Assembly (NCBI GenBank): GCA_963797085.1
Contig: CAWCOA010000024.1
Coordinates: 1-64,000, forward strand
Direction: 5' to 3'
DNA: 64,000 nucleotides
From: JASJBU01 sp963797085
GTDB taxonomy: Bacteria; Pseudomonadota; Gammaproteobacteria; Chromatiales; Chromatiaceae
Shown here: piece after piece, positions 17,288 to 26,968 of the stretch
Layout: each line of letters opens with the position of its first letter
Position numbering within the stretch: the stretch's first letter is position 1
Position numbers and translations under genes: made by a program
The notes under the pieces: model-generated
What the model was told of the DNA's origin: nothing
Seen by the model: the letters and a program-made list of their open reading frames with translations, nothing else
Database searches by the model: none

Positions 17288-18157
17288 TCACATGCGCTGC
17301 TCCAGCGCAGCGATGCGTTTCTCCAGCGGCGGGTGGCTCATGAACAGACTGGCCAGGCCGCTGCGTTTGCCGCTGATGCCGAATGCCGCCAGCTGGTCCG
17401 GCAGGTGCGAGGGTTCATGCAACTGCTGCAGGCGTCGCAAGGCGGCGATCATCTTGCGCCGTCCCGCCAGATCGGCGCCGCCGCTATCCGCGCGGAACTC
17501 GCGCTGGCGCGAGAACCACATGACGATGATGCTCGCGAGGACGCCCAGCAGCAGTTCCATGACGATGGTCACGGCCATGTAACCGAGCCAGCCGAGGCCT
17601 TCTCCCTCCTCATTACCGCGGCTGAGAAAGCTGCTGATCAGGTTGGCCGCCAGGCGGGCAATGAAGATCACAAAGGTGTTGAGCACCCCCTGAATCAGGG
17701 CCAGGGTGACCATGTCGCCATTCGCCACATGGCTCACTTCATGGCCCAGCACCGCTTCCGCCTCGTCCCGGCTCATGTTCTGCAACAGACCGCTGCTGAC
17801 TGCCACCAGGGCATTATTCCGGTTCATGCCGGTGGCGAAGGCGTTGATCTCAGGTGCCTGGTAGACGGCGACCTCGGGCATGCCGATACCGGCCTGCTGG
17901 GCCTGACGTTGCACGGTCTGCACCAACCAGATCTCAGTCTGGGTGCGCGGCTGCTCGATGACCTGGGCGCCGGTGGCGCTCTTGGCGATCCACTTGGACA
18001 TGGCCAGGGAGATGAAGGAGCCGCCCATACCGAAAATGGCGGCTATCAGCAGCGAACCGCTGGTGCTTCGGCTGTCGACGCCGAGCAGGCTCATAACGAA
18101 GCCCAGCACGACCAGGATGGCCAGGTTGGTTGCGACAAACAATAAGACTCGTTTCAT
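17288..18157 (-). CDS. htpX: Membrane zinc metalloprotease HtpX
   Basis: 289 residues, the usual HtpX length. Two N-terminal helices (4-24 and 34-54) precede the protease domain with the zinc motif HEVSH (H139-H143, catalytic E140), the conserved NAFATG before it, two further membrane helices, and the third ligand within REFRADSGG. HtpX cleaves damaged or misassembled inner-membrane proteins and works alongside FtsH. The gene lies among transporter and channel genes that would be typical clients. Spacing of about 60-70 bases on each side suggests its own or a shared minus-strand transcript. Confidence 0.94.
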   Translation of the reverse strand: MKRVLLFVATNLAILVVLGFVMSLLGVDSRSTSGSLLIAAIFGMGGSFISLAMSKWIAKSATGAQVIEQPRTQTEIWLVQTVQRQAQQAGIGMPEVAVYQAPEINAFATGMNRNNALVAVSSGLLQNMSRDEAEAVLGHEVSHVANGDMVTLALIQGVLNTFVIFIARLAANLISSFLSRGNEEGEGLGWLGYMAVTIVMELLLGVLASIIVMWFSRQREFRADSGGADLAGRRKMIAALRRLQQLHEPSHLPDQLAAFGISGKRSGLASLFMSHPPLEKRIAALEQRM

Positions 18158-18230
18158 TTTCCACTTCTCCGACGAACTAAAGCCATAGACTGTTTTTATT
18201 CAGACGATAATCTGACACCTGGCCTGGTGT

Positions 18231-18692
18231 TTATCTGCTGCCGGCCCCGAAATGCGCCAACTCGTCATAGGCGATTGCGAGCACCCATCCATAAACAAGA
18301 TGCTGGACCAGGGTCACGAAGTGCTGTTCGGCACTGTGCTGTAACCCGAACACACCAACGCCTAACAGTGGCAGGGCGATCAGCCAGGCCATGATTGTGG
18401 TCATGATTCCAAAAAACAGGCCTTTGCGCCAGGCACGCCGGCCGGGGAGGATCGGCTCCATGATTGCATACATCCAGCCCCAGACCAGGCAGCCAACCAC
18501 GTAATGCCAAAACCAACCGGCCAATGGTGTCGGCAGACCGGCGGCCAGCGCCATATCTCGGGCAACTCCATCCATCACCGTAATGGTGTCAAGTTGAGGC
18601 AGCCACTGCTTGCTGAGCATCAGCACAGACAAAACAGTGGTGGCCAGGAAACCCGCAATGACGCCTTTGACGATGGTTCCGAATGCATTCAT
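18231..18692 (-). CDS. DUF6789-like four-helix membrane protein
   Basis: 153 residues with four hydrophobic helices (about 8-26, 58-78, 90-112, 120-145). Features are a start like MNAFGTIVKGVIAGFLATT, a WFWHYVVG segment with conserved aromatic/His residues and a C-terminal HLVYGWVLAIAY. It matches the general form of DUF6789-type proteins, for which no function is established. It sits between htpX and the P-type ATPase, all on the minus strand. Confidence 0.65.
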   Translation of the reverse strand: MNAFGTIVKGVIAGFLATTVLSVLMLSKQWLPQLDTITVMDGVARDMALAAGLPTPLAGWFWHYVVGCLVWGWMYAIMEPILPGRRAWRKGLFFGIMTTIMAWLIALPLLGVGVFGLQHSAEQHFVTLVQHLVYGWVLAIAYDELAHFGAGSR

Positions 18693-18817
18693 TTTCTAGT
18701 CCTTTTCGATGTCTTTGTTTGCTGAAATCCACTTTCCATCATTGAAAGCATGCAACCGGATCTACTCCAGTAAGATTATCATCATTGATGCTATGCCATA
18801 CATGCCATGTCTCATGT

Positions 18818-21529
18818 TCAGTGTCGCGCAGTACGTCGTCGCAGCAAGGCCTTCTCTGTCTCTACAGCGATGAAGATCAACACGCCAACCCCGATAATCC
18901 GCAACCAGGCGTCAACGCCGATGGGAGCGGTGGCGAAGAAGTGCTGCATCAACGGCAGATAGGTGAACAGGAGCTGGAAGAAGATCACGACAACAATCGC
19001 AATCAGTACATAGCGGTTGCCCAGCAAGCCCTCGCGGCTGAGCACCGAGGCGGTCAGGTAGCGGGTGTTAAAAAGGTAAAAGATCTCGGCTATCACCAAG
19101 GTATTCACCGCCACGGTGCGCGCGGTTTCGATCTCAGCGCCGTGCATTCTTTCCCATAGAAACAGGCCGAAGGTGCCGAGCACCATCAGCAGGGAGACAA
19201 ACAGGATGCGCCAGGTCATGAAGCCGGAGAGCAAGGGGGCACGGTTGTCCCTGGGTTTGCGTCGCATCACGTCGGACTCGGCCGGCTCGAACACCAGGGC
19301 CAGGGCCAGGGTGACGGCGGTGATCATGTTCACCCAGAGGATCTGCGCCGCGGTCACCGGCAGCATCTTGCCCAGACTGATGGCCGCCAGGATGGTCAGT
19401 GCCTCCCCGCCATTGGTGGGCAGGATGAACAGGATCGACTTCTTGATGTTGTCGAATACGGTGCGGCCCTCTTCGACGGCATGGGCGATGGAGGCAAAGT
19501 TGTCGTCCGCCAGCACCATCTCCGCCGCCTCTTTGGCCGCCTCTGTGCCCTTGATACCCATGGCGACGCCCACATTGGCGCGTTTCAGCGCCGGGGCGTC
19601 ATTCACCCCATCACCGGTCATGGCCACCACCCGCCCACGCGCCTGCAGGGCCTGCACCAGACGTAGTTTGTGCTCGGGGCTGGCGCGGGCGAATACGTCG
19701 ATATCCTCCACCACTTCGCGCAGGGCCTGGTCATCCATCTGTTCCAGATCTACCCCGGTGAGAGCACGGTGGTGGTCGGACAGGCCCATCTGCATGGCGA
19801 TGGCGGTGGCGGTGCCCACATGGTCGCCGGTGATCATCTTGACCTGGATACCGGCGGCGCGGCATTGGGCAATTGCGGTGATTGCCTCTTCCCGTGGCGG
19901 ATCGATGATACCTACCAGTCCCAGCAGGACTAATCCTGTATCCACATCCTCGAAGCGCAGGGTGCGTTGTCCCGCTTCCGCCGGCTTGACCGCCAGGGCC
20001 AGGGTGCGTTGCCCCAGGGCGGCTATCGCCTCCTGTTGGGCCAACCAGTTATCCCGCTCGATTGGAACATCTTCGGTCCCTTTACGTTGCCACAAACAGC
20101 GGGGCAGGACCGTCTCATAGGCCCCCTTCAGGTAGATCATGCCTTTGCCGGTATGGTCATGGTGCAGGGTAGCCATGAAGCGGTGTTGCGATTCGAAGGG
20201 TATCAGGTCGTCCCGTGGCAGGGCCTGCGCCAGAGCTGTTGGTTCCAGGCCGGCCTTGACCCCCAGCACCACCAGGGAGGCTTCGGTGGGATCACCCTGG
20301 ATGCTCCAGACAGCGTTCTCCTCCATTAGCGAGGCGTCGTTGCACAACAGCCCCGCGCGGCACAGCTCCTTCAGTTCCGGCCGGTTGTCCGGCAGCAGGT
20401 CCTGGCCGTCAACGCTGAAACCGCCATGCGGGTCGTAGCCCACACCGCTGACCTGGATCGAACTGTCGGCGGTGATCACGCGCTGCACCGTCATTTCGTT
20501 GCGGGTCAGGGTGCCGGTTTTGTCCGAACAGATGACGGACACCGAACCCAGGGTCTCCACTGCGGGCAAGCGACGGATGATGGCGCTGCGTCTGGCCATG
20601 CGCTGGACCCCGATGGCCAGGGCGATGGTAATGACCGCCGGCAGGCCTTCCGGGATAGCCGCGACCGCCAGTCCCACTGCGGCGAGGAACATCTCACCCA
20701 AGGGATAGTCGCGCACCAGAGTGCCAAAGACAACGGTGGCAACGGCGATGATGAGAATGGCGCCGGTCAACCAGCGCGCAAAGGAGGCCAGTTGACTCAT
20801 CAATGGCGTGGTGAGGGTATGCACCTGGGCCAGCATGGCGCTGATGCGCCCGATCTCAGTTTGGGCCCCGGTCTCCACCACAACACCAGTTCCCTGACCA
20901 TAGGTGACAAAGGTGCCGGAGAAGGCCAGGCAGCGGCGGTCGCCGAGGGGCGCTTCGCCCCGCACCGGTTCCAGCTGCTTGGTCACCGGAACCGACTCAC
21001 CGGTCAGTATGGCCTCTTCGATACGCAGTTCCTTGAGCCGCAGCAGTCGCAGGTCGGCGGGAACCCGATCACCGGATTGCAAGAAGACCACATCGCCGGG
21101 TACCAAGGCTTCAGCCGGTAGCTGATAACGCCTCCCTGCGCGGATCACCGTGGCCTGCGCAGAGAGCATGTTGCGTACTGCATCTATGGCCTTTTCGGCC
21201 TTGCCCTCCTGGATGAAGCCGATCAGCCCGTTGATCAGCACTACGCCAATGATGACGCCGGCATCCACCAGGTGCTCCAACAGTGCTGTCACCACAGCAG
21301 CACCCATAAGTACATAGATCAGTACATTATGGAATTGAGCCAGCAGACGCATCAGGGCGGAGCGGCGCTTCGGGGGCGGGATGCGGTTGGCCCCATGTTC
21401 GCCCAGACGCCGTTGCACCTCGTCTTCAGACAGACCTTCGGGGAGACTCGTCAGATGCTTGAGTACTTGTTCAGTGTCCAGGGCATGCCAGGTGGGATTG
21501 GCGTCCGGAGAATTCATTTGTGTTTTCAT
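18818..21529 (-). CDS. P2-type cation-transporting ATPase
   Basis: 903-residue P-type ATPase of the Ca2+-ATPase-like group. An N-terminal cation-ATPase domain (15-80) is followed by M1-M2, the actuator with LTGES, M4 with PEGLP, the phosphorylation site DKTGTLT, the nucleotide domain, the hinge TGDGVNDAPALK and six C-terminal helices. M6 reads WVNMITAVTLALALVFEPAE: the Asn and Thr of the Ca2+ site are kept but the key Asp (SERCA Asp800) is Ala, so classical Ca2+ specificity is doubtful. Many bacterial relatives share this and their cation is not settled. No heavy-metal-binding Cys motif is present. The gene begins the minus-strand group that includes DUF6789 and htpX. Confidence 0.9.
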   Translation of the reverse strand: MKTQMNSPDANPTWHALDTEQVLKHLTSLPEGLSEDEVQRRLGEHGANRIPPPKRRSALMRLLAQFHNVLIYVLMGAAVVTALLEHLVDAGVIIGVVLINGLIGFIQEGKAEKAIDAVRNMLSAQATVIRAGRRYQLPAEALVPGDVVFLQSGDRVPADLRLLRLKELRIEEAILTGESVPVTKQLEPVRGEAPLGDRRCLAFSGTFVTYGQGTGVVVETGAQTEIGRISAMLAQVHTLTTPLMSQLASFARWLTGAILIIAVATVVFGTLVRDYPLGEMFLAAVGLAVAAIPEGLPAVITIALAIGVQRMARRSAIIRRLPAVETLGSVSVICSDKTGTLTRNEMTVQRVITADSSIQVSGVGYDPHGGFSVDGQDLLPDNRPELKELCRAGLLCNDASLMEENAVWSIQGDPTEASLVVLGVKAGLEPTALAQALPRDDLIPFESQHRFMATLHHDHTGKGMIYLKGAYETVLPRCLWQRKGTEDVPIERDNWLAQQEAIAALGQRTLALAVKPAEAGQRTLRFEDVDTGLVLLGLVGIIDPPREEAITAIAQCRAAGIQVKMITGDHVGTATAIAMQMGLSDHHRALTGVDLEQMDDQALREVVEDIDVFARASPEHKLRLVQALQARGRVVAMTGDGVNDAPALKRANVGVAMGIKGTEAAKEAAEMVLADDNFASIAHAVEEGRTVFDNIKKSILFILPTNGGEALTILAAISLGKMLPVTAAQILWVNMITAVTLALALVFEPAESDVMRRKPRDNRAPLLSGFMTWRILFVSLLMVLGTFGLFLWERMHGAEIETARTVAVNTLVIAEIFYLFNTRYLTASVLSREGLLGNRYVLIAIVVVIFFQLLFTYLPLMQHFFATAPIGVDAWLRIIGVGVLIFIAVETEKALLRRRTARH

Positions 21530-21703
21530 AGGTAAGGCTTCTTGCCCTTAGTCTCTTTATGACACCGTGTATTGGATGTTTGCTACTTGGACTCTCAACT
21601 CGACTCTATAGTCACAATGCGAGCGCTGTTCTAAACTCACACTCTCTAGATGACGATTGGCGCTAAAGCTTAGTAAGGGCTATGGGAGTGAGTACGAGGT
21701 TTG

Positions 21704-22033
21704 ATGATGAAAGAATCGGCAAAAGAGAACAATTGGTTCAAGCAATACGAAAAAGAGTTACTGGAAAATGCGGCGCGGAAACGTGACAAAAAGCGCCAGG
21801 AGGCAGCCGCGAAACAAGGTCAGGAGGCGTTGGACGAGCTGCGTATCGCGCACTGGCTGAAGTGTCCGAAATGTGGTCATGACATGGAGGTGATGAACCT
21901 CAAGGGTATAGAAGTGGAGAACTGTACCTTCTGTAAAGGCGTCTATTTTGACCGGGATGAATTGGAATCACTCCTGCTGCGCAAAACGCCCCAGCGTTTT
22001 AAGTTTTACCGCAAGTTTTTCGGTCTGGACTGA
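21704..22033 (+). CDS. Zinc-ribbon (zf-TFIIB type) small protein
   Basis: About 109 residues. The N-terminal half is a charged helix; the C-terminal half is a zf-TFIIB-like ribbon, LKCPKCGHDM ... ENCTFCKGVYFDRDELE, with four cysteines as two CxxC pairs and the typical G(V/I)(Y/W)(F/L)D(R/A)xEL continuation. The role of such proteins is unknown; several are linked to metal or stress responses. A GAGGT just upstream (21696-21700) supports ATG at 21704 or 21707. A MITE-like repeat lies 70 bases downstream. Confidence 0.8.
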   Translation: MMKESAKENNWFKQYEKELLENAARKRDKKRQEAAAKQGQEALDELRIAHWLKCPKCGHDMEVMNLKGIEVENCTFCKGVYFDRDELESLLLRKTPQRFKFYRKFFGLD

Positions 22034-22103
22034 TGCCTTTGATGATGTGTTAGATGAGCAACAAGATGCTGGGTCAGTCGCTTGTTCGAAGAACCAGGAT
22101 TAT

Positions 22104-22391
22104 CCTAAAATCCGCAGTTGGACGGGTTGAAGAGTGTGTCCACTGGGGTGCAGAGCAAGGGTCGCTCCTGCTCATCCTGTGCTCGCGACACTCGAGCATC
22201 CATGCACAGCGCGCAAGGACGAGGAATAGTTATTCTATTCCAAGGAGTTGCAACGCAGTACTGCGCCGCAGTGGGCGTGCCATTCAGCCCGTAGCGTAAT
22301 TCACCAAGCAGGTGAGTAGTCATATCAATATAACGACACATTGATCCAACCTGTTGCTTTCAGAATGGAGCGATCAACTGCAGTTTCTAGG
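22104..22391. mobile_element. MITE-like element, copy A (288 bp, target duplication ATTAT)
   Basis: Terminal inverted repeats CCTAAAATCCGCAGTTG (left) and CAACTGCAGTTTCTAGG (right) bound the element, and both outer flanks carry the same 5 bases ATTAT (22099-22103 and 22392-22396), a target-site duplication. The interior has no credible gene. It includes AGGAATAGTTATTCTATTCC, then AAGGAGTTGCAACGCAGT and GGCGTGCCATTC, which recur in copy B at about 31.2 kb in reverse orientation. Inserted at the very end of ptsP, so the ptsP stop codon lies in the duplicated ATTAT and is preserved. Non-autonomous; the helper transposase is not in this window. A 5-bp duplication and ends starting CCT would suit an IS1380-like helper, which is a guess. 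Confidence 0.8.
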
Positions 22392-22392
22392 A

Positions 22393-24711
22393 TTATCTCC
22401 CGGCTCGTATCAGAGCACCCAGTCCATTCTGAATCAGTGCTTGAGATAAGACTTCCCGGATCGGCCCGGCCTTGGTCAGTTGCAGTACTTCGTTCAACAG
22501 GGACTGAGCCTGTATCCTGGAGAATGTGCGAATTACGAATTTGATGCGGGGTAAATCACTCGGTGTCACACTGAGGCTATGGACCCCCAGCGCCAGTAAC
22601 AGCACAGCCATGGCCGGGTCCCCGGCCGCCTGGCCGCAGACACTGACGGGTTTGTTATTCCGTAAACCGGCTTCCACCACGAGTTGTAATCGCCTTGATA
22701 ACCGCTGGATGCAGGGATTCGAATCGCTTGGCAACCCGTTCATTGCTGCGATCCACCGCGAGCAGATATTGGGTCAGATCATTGGTGCCAATGGACAAGA
22801 AGTCCGCATAGGCTAGCAGTGCGTCAGCCTGGTAGACAGCCGAAGGCACCTCCATCATAAAGCCACAGGGTGGCAGGGTTACCTGTTCGCCGCCGTCAAC
22901 GAGTTCCTGCCAGGTCCGTCTGAACCAGGTGAACCACCTCTTCGGCCTCTTCTACACTGCTTATCATGGGTATCAAGATGCGCAGATTCTCGAGTCCCGC
23001 TGATGCTCGAAGCATGGCGCGAAGTTGGGTGATGAAAATCACAGGATTATCCAGCGCGAGCCGAATACCCCGCCAGCCGAGCGCCGGATTCGACTCTATC
23101 ACCGGGAAGTAGGGCAGTGTCTTGTCGCCACCCACATCCAGCATGCGCAGTGTTACCGGTTTCGGTGCAAATGCCTTAAGTATCCGACGATACAATAGTC
23201 GCTGTTCTTCTTCACCCGGAAACTGTTCATGCAACATGAAGGGCAGTTCAGTACGATACAGGCCAATGCCTTCTGAGCCGGCCTTCAGCGATTGATCCAG
23301 ATCCGCCAGAATTCCGGCATCGGTATACAGTGCTAGTTGAAATCCATCGGTGGTCACTGCCGGTAAATCTTTCAAATGCGCCAGTTCTCTTGAGAACATC
23401 TGCTCCTCATGCAACAGGCGCGAAAACTCCTTGCGTAGCTGCCTTACTCGGATTGATATAAAGCATACCCCGGTAGCCATCGATGATGAGTTCCTTGCCT
23501 TCCAGCTCATTCGCCGGAACCAGGCTGGCCGTGCCGACGATGGCAGGTATTCCCATGGCGCGGGCCAGGATGGCCAGATGCGACAGACTCGATCCATGAC
23601 CCGATATCACACCTGCCAATCGATCCACCGGTACTCTGGCAAGGTCGATTGGGCTTAGATCCTCACCGACCAGAATTGTCTTTTTCGGATAGTCACGCAG
23701 TTCGACGGCAGCGGTGCGAAGATGCACTAGAATTCGCCGTCCGAGATCCTGTATGTCTCGTGCCCGCTCCCTGAGGTAGGGGTCTTCAATCTGGGTGAAT
23801 TGATTCGCAAGCTCAGCAATGGTTTCCCGCAGCGCACCGAGCGCCCAATTACCCGCATGAATCCTGGCGACCGTTGCATCGACCAGCATGTCACTGGACG
23901 CGATCATGGCAAGTGCCTCGAACAGAGCGCTATCTTCCGGGAGTAAGACGCCTGCCAACCCATTCTGTATGCGGTGCAGTTCATCAACTACATCCTTTAC
24001 TGCAGCACGAAACGCTGCTTCTTCTTTAAGGATGTCCTCCGGGACTCTATCAGGAATACTGTCAAGATCTGTGGATATAATAACCACTGCACCCACACCA
24101 ATCGCTACCCCCGGTGCACCTGCGATGGCCTCCACAGTGTAATCGTGCTTAGCCTGGTCATGGGTCAAAAGGTCAATACTGCTGCTTGCCCTGGAGAGGG
24201 TGATCACTCCGGCGAGTTGCGTGGCAAGCGTAATCAGAAAGGCAACGTCTGTATCGCGGTATCTGCGCGCAGTGGCCTGTTGCACCACAACGACCCCCAG
24301 GGTTTCACCACGATGAATGATAGGAACGCCAAGAAATCCTCGGTATCGCTCTTCTCCACATCCTGGTACTAACTTGAATCGGGGATGTTTGGAGGCGTCG
24401 CGGACATTGAGTAACTCGGAGCTTGTTGCTGTGAGTCCTACCAGACCCTCATCGAGACCCAGATAAACCTTTCCTACTGCTGTCGGATTTAACCCCTTGC
24501 TAGCCGCGAGCAAAAGGGATTGAGCTGAGTGGTCGAACAGGTAGATGGAACAGACGTCCGTGTGCATCGCTTCGCTGATTCGTTCAGTGAGGATGCGTGT
24601 TGCCTCGGTAAGGTTAGGCGCAGTGCTGACTTCCTGAACAATCCGTTGCAGGGATAAGAGTTTCCCGGGTTTTGGGTTTGTCTGAGGCCCTTGCGCTGGC
24701 GGCTGTTGCAT
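22393..24711 (-). pseudogene. ptsP: Phosphoenolpyruvate-protein phosphotransferase PtsP (EI-Ntr), with three frameshifts
   Basis: Enzyme I of the nitrogen-related PTS: passes phosphate from PEP to NPr. A GAF domain (about residues 20-165, TDVCSIYLFDHSAQSLLLAA) precedes the PEP-utiliser N domain, the phospho-His segment GHGSSLSHLAILARAMG, and the PEP-binding barrel (EGIGLYRTELPFM, LRMLDVGGDKTLPYF, FLSIGTNDLTQYLLAVDR, VSVCGQAAGDP). Every block is in order, but the frame must change near 23440, 22885 and 22695. Each is a one-base event and the protein then continues to match the family, so sequence indels are likely. The gene starts at ATG 24711. NPr and EIIA-Ntr are not in the window. The stop coincides with the target duplication of MITE copy A. 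Confidence 0.85.
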
Positions 24712-24813
24712 CTTTTCAGGTTTCGAGCTTTCGATAAATTTCCCTGCTCTGGTTGATCGTTCTGTTGATTTCTCACCCCTGTTTCAGCAGGGGGAACAAT
24801 CCCGGCAGCTGTT

Positions 24814-25731
24814 TCATGCCTCGACCGGAGTTGAGAACGCCTTGGGTTTTACCGCCAGTACCGAGCAGTCCACCTCCGCCAGGGTTTTCTCTGCGGTGTT
24901 GCCGATGAAAAATCCCGCTATGCCGGTGCGCGCCACTGTACCCATGACAATCAGTTCCACCTTTTTTTTCTGTGCCAGAGTCGGAATCACCTGGCCTGGA
25001 TCACCTTTTACCAGGTGAACCTTCGGGGTCAGCCCCTGCATGTCATAGCCGGACAGCAGTTGATCCAGCCATTTTTTGTGTGACTTGCGGGTATCCCGCA
25101 CCATTCGGTCGATATCGGCGCTTGGCAGATGGGCGCGACCGCTGCGCAGGGTGGACTCATGAAGCATCGACCAGGCGTGGACGATATGCAGCTGGCTGTT
25201 TTCACGCCGGGCGAGGGAACTGGCGAGGTCGAGGATGAGTTGGTTAAGCTCTGCATTGGCCTTTTCTCCAGGGTTTGGATCGACCGCCGCAAGTATTCGG
25301 GCATATTTTTTCCGCTTCGAGGGCTTGATGATCCACACCGGGCAGGGACACTTACGCAGCAGATGCAGGTCGGTGCTGCCGAACAACATGCTGGATAATC
25401 CGCCACGCCCTTCGGCGGGCTTGATGAGCAAATCATGGCTGCCATACATCACCCGCTTGATGATCTGCAGGAACGGGGTGCCGATCAATTCGCGGATCTT
25501 GATGTTGATGCCTTCGCTGGACAACTCCTCCAGCAGAGATTCCAACTCCTCCTTCTGCAGCTGCCTGAACGTCTTCTCCAGTTTATTCATGGAGCGTGGG
25601 AACTCCTCGATGACGTTGATGATCGTCAACTCTGCTTCATTGGTGCGCGCCAGTTGCAGGGCCCGCTTCAGTGCGGGTTTGGATTTGTCGGGGGGATCGT
25701 TGATGAAGAGAATCTTAGCGAAACGTTGCAT
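24814..25731 (-). CDS. Tandem-domain universal stress protein (UspE-like), second copy
   Basis: 305 residues, two Usp domains, paralogous to the gene at about 11.2 kb (shared LLRKCPCPVW, RILAAVD and VMGTVARTGIAGFFIGNTAEKTL). As in that copy only the second domain keeps the GxxxxxGxxxGNTAE ATP-binding loop. The ATG at 25731 is preferred because AGGAG lies eight bases upstream; a GTG three codons earlier would overlap it. It lies just upstream of ptsP on the same strand and divergent from the Mrp-like operon, so it may be expressed with either stress or potassium/nitrogen control of ptsP; that link is inference. Confidence 0.88.
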   Translation of the reverse strand: MQRFAKILFINDPPDKSKPALKRALQLARTNEAELTIINVIEEFPRSMNKLEKTFRQLQKEELESLLEELSSEGINIKIRELIGTPFLQIIKRVMYGSHDLLIKPAEGRGGLSSMLFGSTDLHLLRKCPCPVWIIKPSKRKKYARILAAVDPNPGEKANAELNQLILDLASSLARRENSQLHIVHAWSMLHESTLRSGRAHLPSADIDRMVRDTRKSHKKWLDQLLSGYDMQGLTPKVHLVKGDPGQVIPTLAQKKKVELIVMGTVARTGIAGFFIGNTAEKTLAEVDCSVLAVKPKAFSTPVEA

Positions 25732-25892
25732 TTCGAACACTCCTGACTTTTATCATTTGGTTTGTGTGAAGCATAGGATTTATCGCTTCACAGCACAACG
25801 ACAGTCGAATCCCGGTTAACATAAAAAATATTCGCATCCATGGCTGACTAGTAATAGCATGGGGCGGTTTTAAGGTCGTCGATCTCAAGGAT

Positions 25893-26404
25893 ATGAACCT
25901 GGTCATAAAACAACTGAGCTCGCTGGCTGCTTCCTTTAGGCCTGCTCTGTCTTACATGGGGCATTCTTACCCGGTGGAACGCCTCAGCATGGCTGGTTGG
26001 GTTGCCCACGGCGCTGCTCGCGCTGTTCGTGTTGGATCGCTTGTGGCCTCAGCCTCGGCAGCTGTGGCAGATACAAACAGCGCGCTTACCTGGATTTGCC
26101 ATCTGGTTTCTCTGGCACTCACTGCGCGGAGGGCTGGATGTGGCTCGGCGCGCTTTACAGCCACGCATGCCACTGCATCCCGGCTTCGTTCGTTACCAGT
26201 CTGACTCTTGAGCCGGGGCCATCCCGGGTTTTTCTGGTCAACTGCCTGAGCCTCCTGCCCGGCACCCTGAGTGCGGAACTCAATGGAGATGAACTGATCC
26301 TGCACGCCTTGGATACAGGGGCTGATGTTCTCGCGGAGACCCGTCGAGCAGAACTGCAGGTGAAAAAACTCTACGCTATCGCCAAAGGCTCCAGTCATGA
26401 ATGA
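25893..26404 (+). CDS. mnhE: Mrp antiporter subunit E (MnhE/MrpE/MbhA type), two apparent frameshifts
   Basis: First gene of the Mrp-like operon. The coding path is MNLVIKQLSS, then after a shift near 25920 RWLLPLGLLCLTWGIL and LVGLPTALLALFVLDRL, then FAIWFLWHSLRGGLDVARR and HPGFVRYQ, then after a shift near 26205 LEPGPSRVFLVNCLSLLPGT, LSAELNG and ILHALDTG. This is the complete MnhE pattern: two or three N-terminal helices and a small cytoplasmic beta domain. MnhE is needed for assembly of the cation/proton antiporter. It overlaps mnhF by the ATGAATGA arrangement. Both shifts are single-base and there is no other decay. Confidence 0.8.
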
Positions 26405-26675
26405 CTGGCATCTGGTGGCTGCCTTGATCTTGTTGGCCACGGTATCCGTAGGGTTGCTCCGAGTGTTGTTGAGCGGCAGTCGTGTCGAGCGGCTACTGGC
26501 ACTGCAACTGCTCGGTACCACATTGGTTGCCGTGGTATTGCTGCTGGCCCATGCCATGCAGCAACCGGGCTGGTACGATCTGGCCCTGGTGCTGGGACTG
26601 CTCGCCGCCATCGTGGCGGTCGCCTTTGTGCGCTCAGGCGGGATCTCTACCGGGCGCGAGGGCCGCAAGCCATGA
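26397..26675 (+). CDS. mnhF: Mrp antiporter subunit F
   Basis: 92 residues, three membrane helices, the typical MrpF/MbhB size. The conserved pattern R(V)LLSGSRVERLLALQLLGTT after helix 1 and LALVLGLLAAIVAVAFVR in helix 3 identify it. The start overlaps the end of mnhE and the stop overlaps the start of mnhG (ATGATC), indicating translational coupling. Small integral subunit of the multi-subunit Na+/H+ antiporter in the inner membrane. Confidence 0.88.
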   Translation: MNDWHLVAALILLATVSVGLLRVLLSGSRVERLLALQLLGTTLVAVVLLLAHAMQQPGWYDLALVLGLLAAIVAVAFVRSGGISTGREGRKP

Positions 26676-26968
26676 TCGACCTGCTTGGCTGGCTGCTGAT
26701 CGTGCTCGGTGTCGTCTTTTTTCTTTCCGGCACCCTGGCATTGCTGCGCTTCCCCGATCTCTACACCCGCCTGCATGCCCTGACCAAGGCGGACAACCTG
26801 GGTTTGGGGCTGGTTGCCTCAGGCTTGGCCCTGCAGGCAGGCTCCTTGATGGTTGCCTTGAAGCTGTTGCTAATCTGGTTGCTGGTGATGCTGGCCAGCG
26901 CCAGCGTCTCGCACCTGATCGCGCAGGCTGCGCGGGTGGCGGAGCGAAAATCGGCAGTGCGGCCATGA
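26672..26968 (+). CDS. mnhG: Mrp antiporter subunit G
   Basis: 98 residues with three helices. The MrpG/MbhC hallmarks LLRFPDLYTRLHALTKADNLG are complete, followed by two more helices ending SHLIAQAA. It overlaps mnhF by four bases and the next gene by four (ATGA). Subunits E, F and G form one end of the antiporter and are required for activity. Confidence 0.92.
   Translation: MIDLLGWLLIVLGVVFFLSGTLALLRFPDLYTRLHALTKADNLGLGLVASGLALQAGSLMVALKLLLIWLLVMLASASVSHLIAQAARVAERKSAVRP

Noticed and set aside
17333..18145. Plus-strand frame of about 270 codons
   Set aside because: Fully antisense to htpX, which has its HEVSH site and correct length.
22087..22420. MITE copy A as a short gene or riboswitch
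   Set aside because: Shared inverted ends, target duplication and a second copy explain it as a mobile element.
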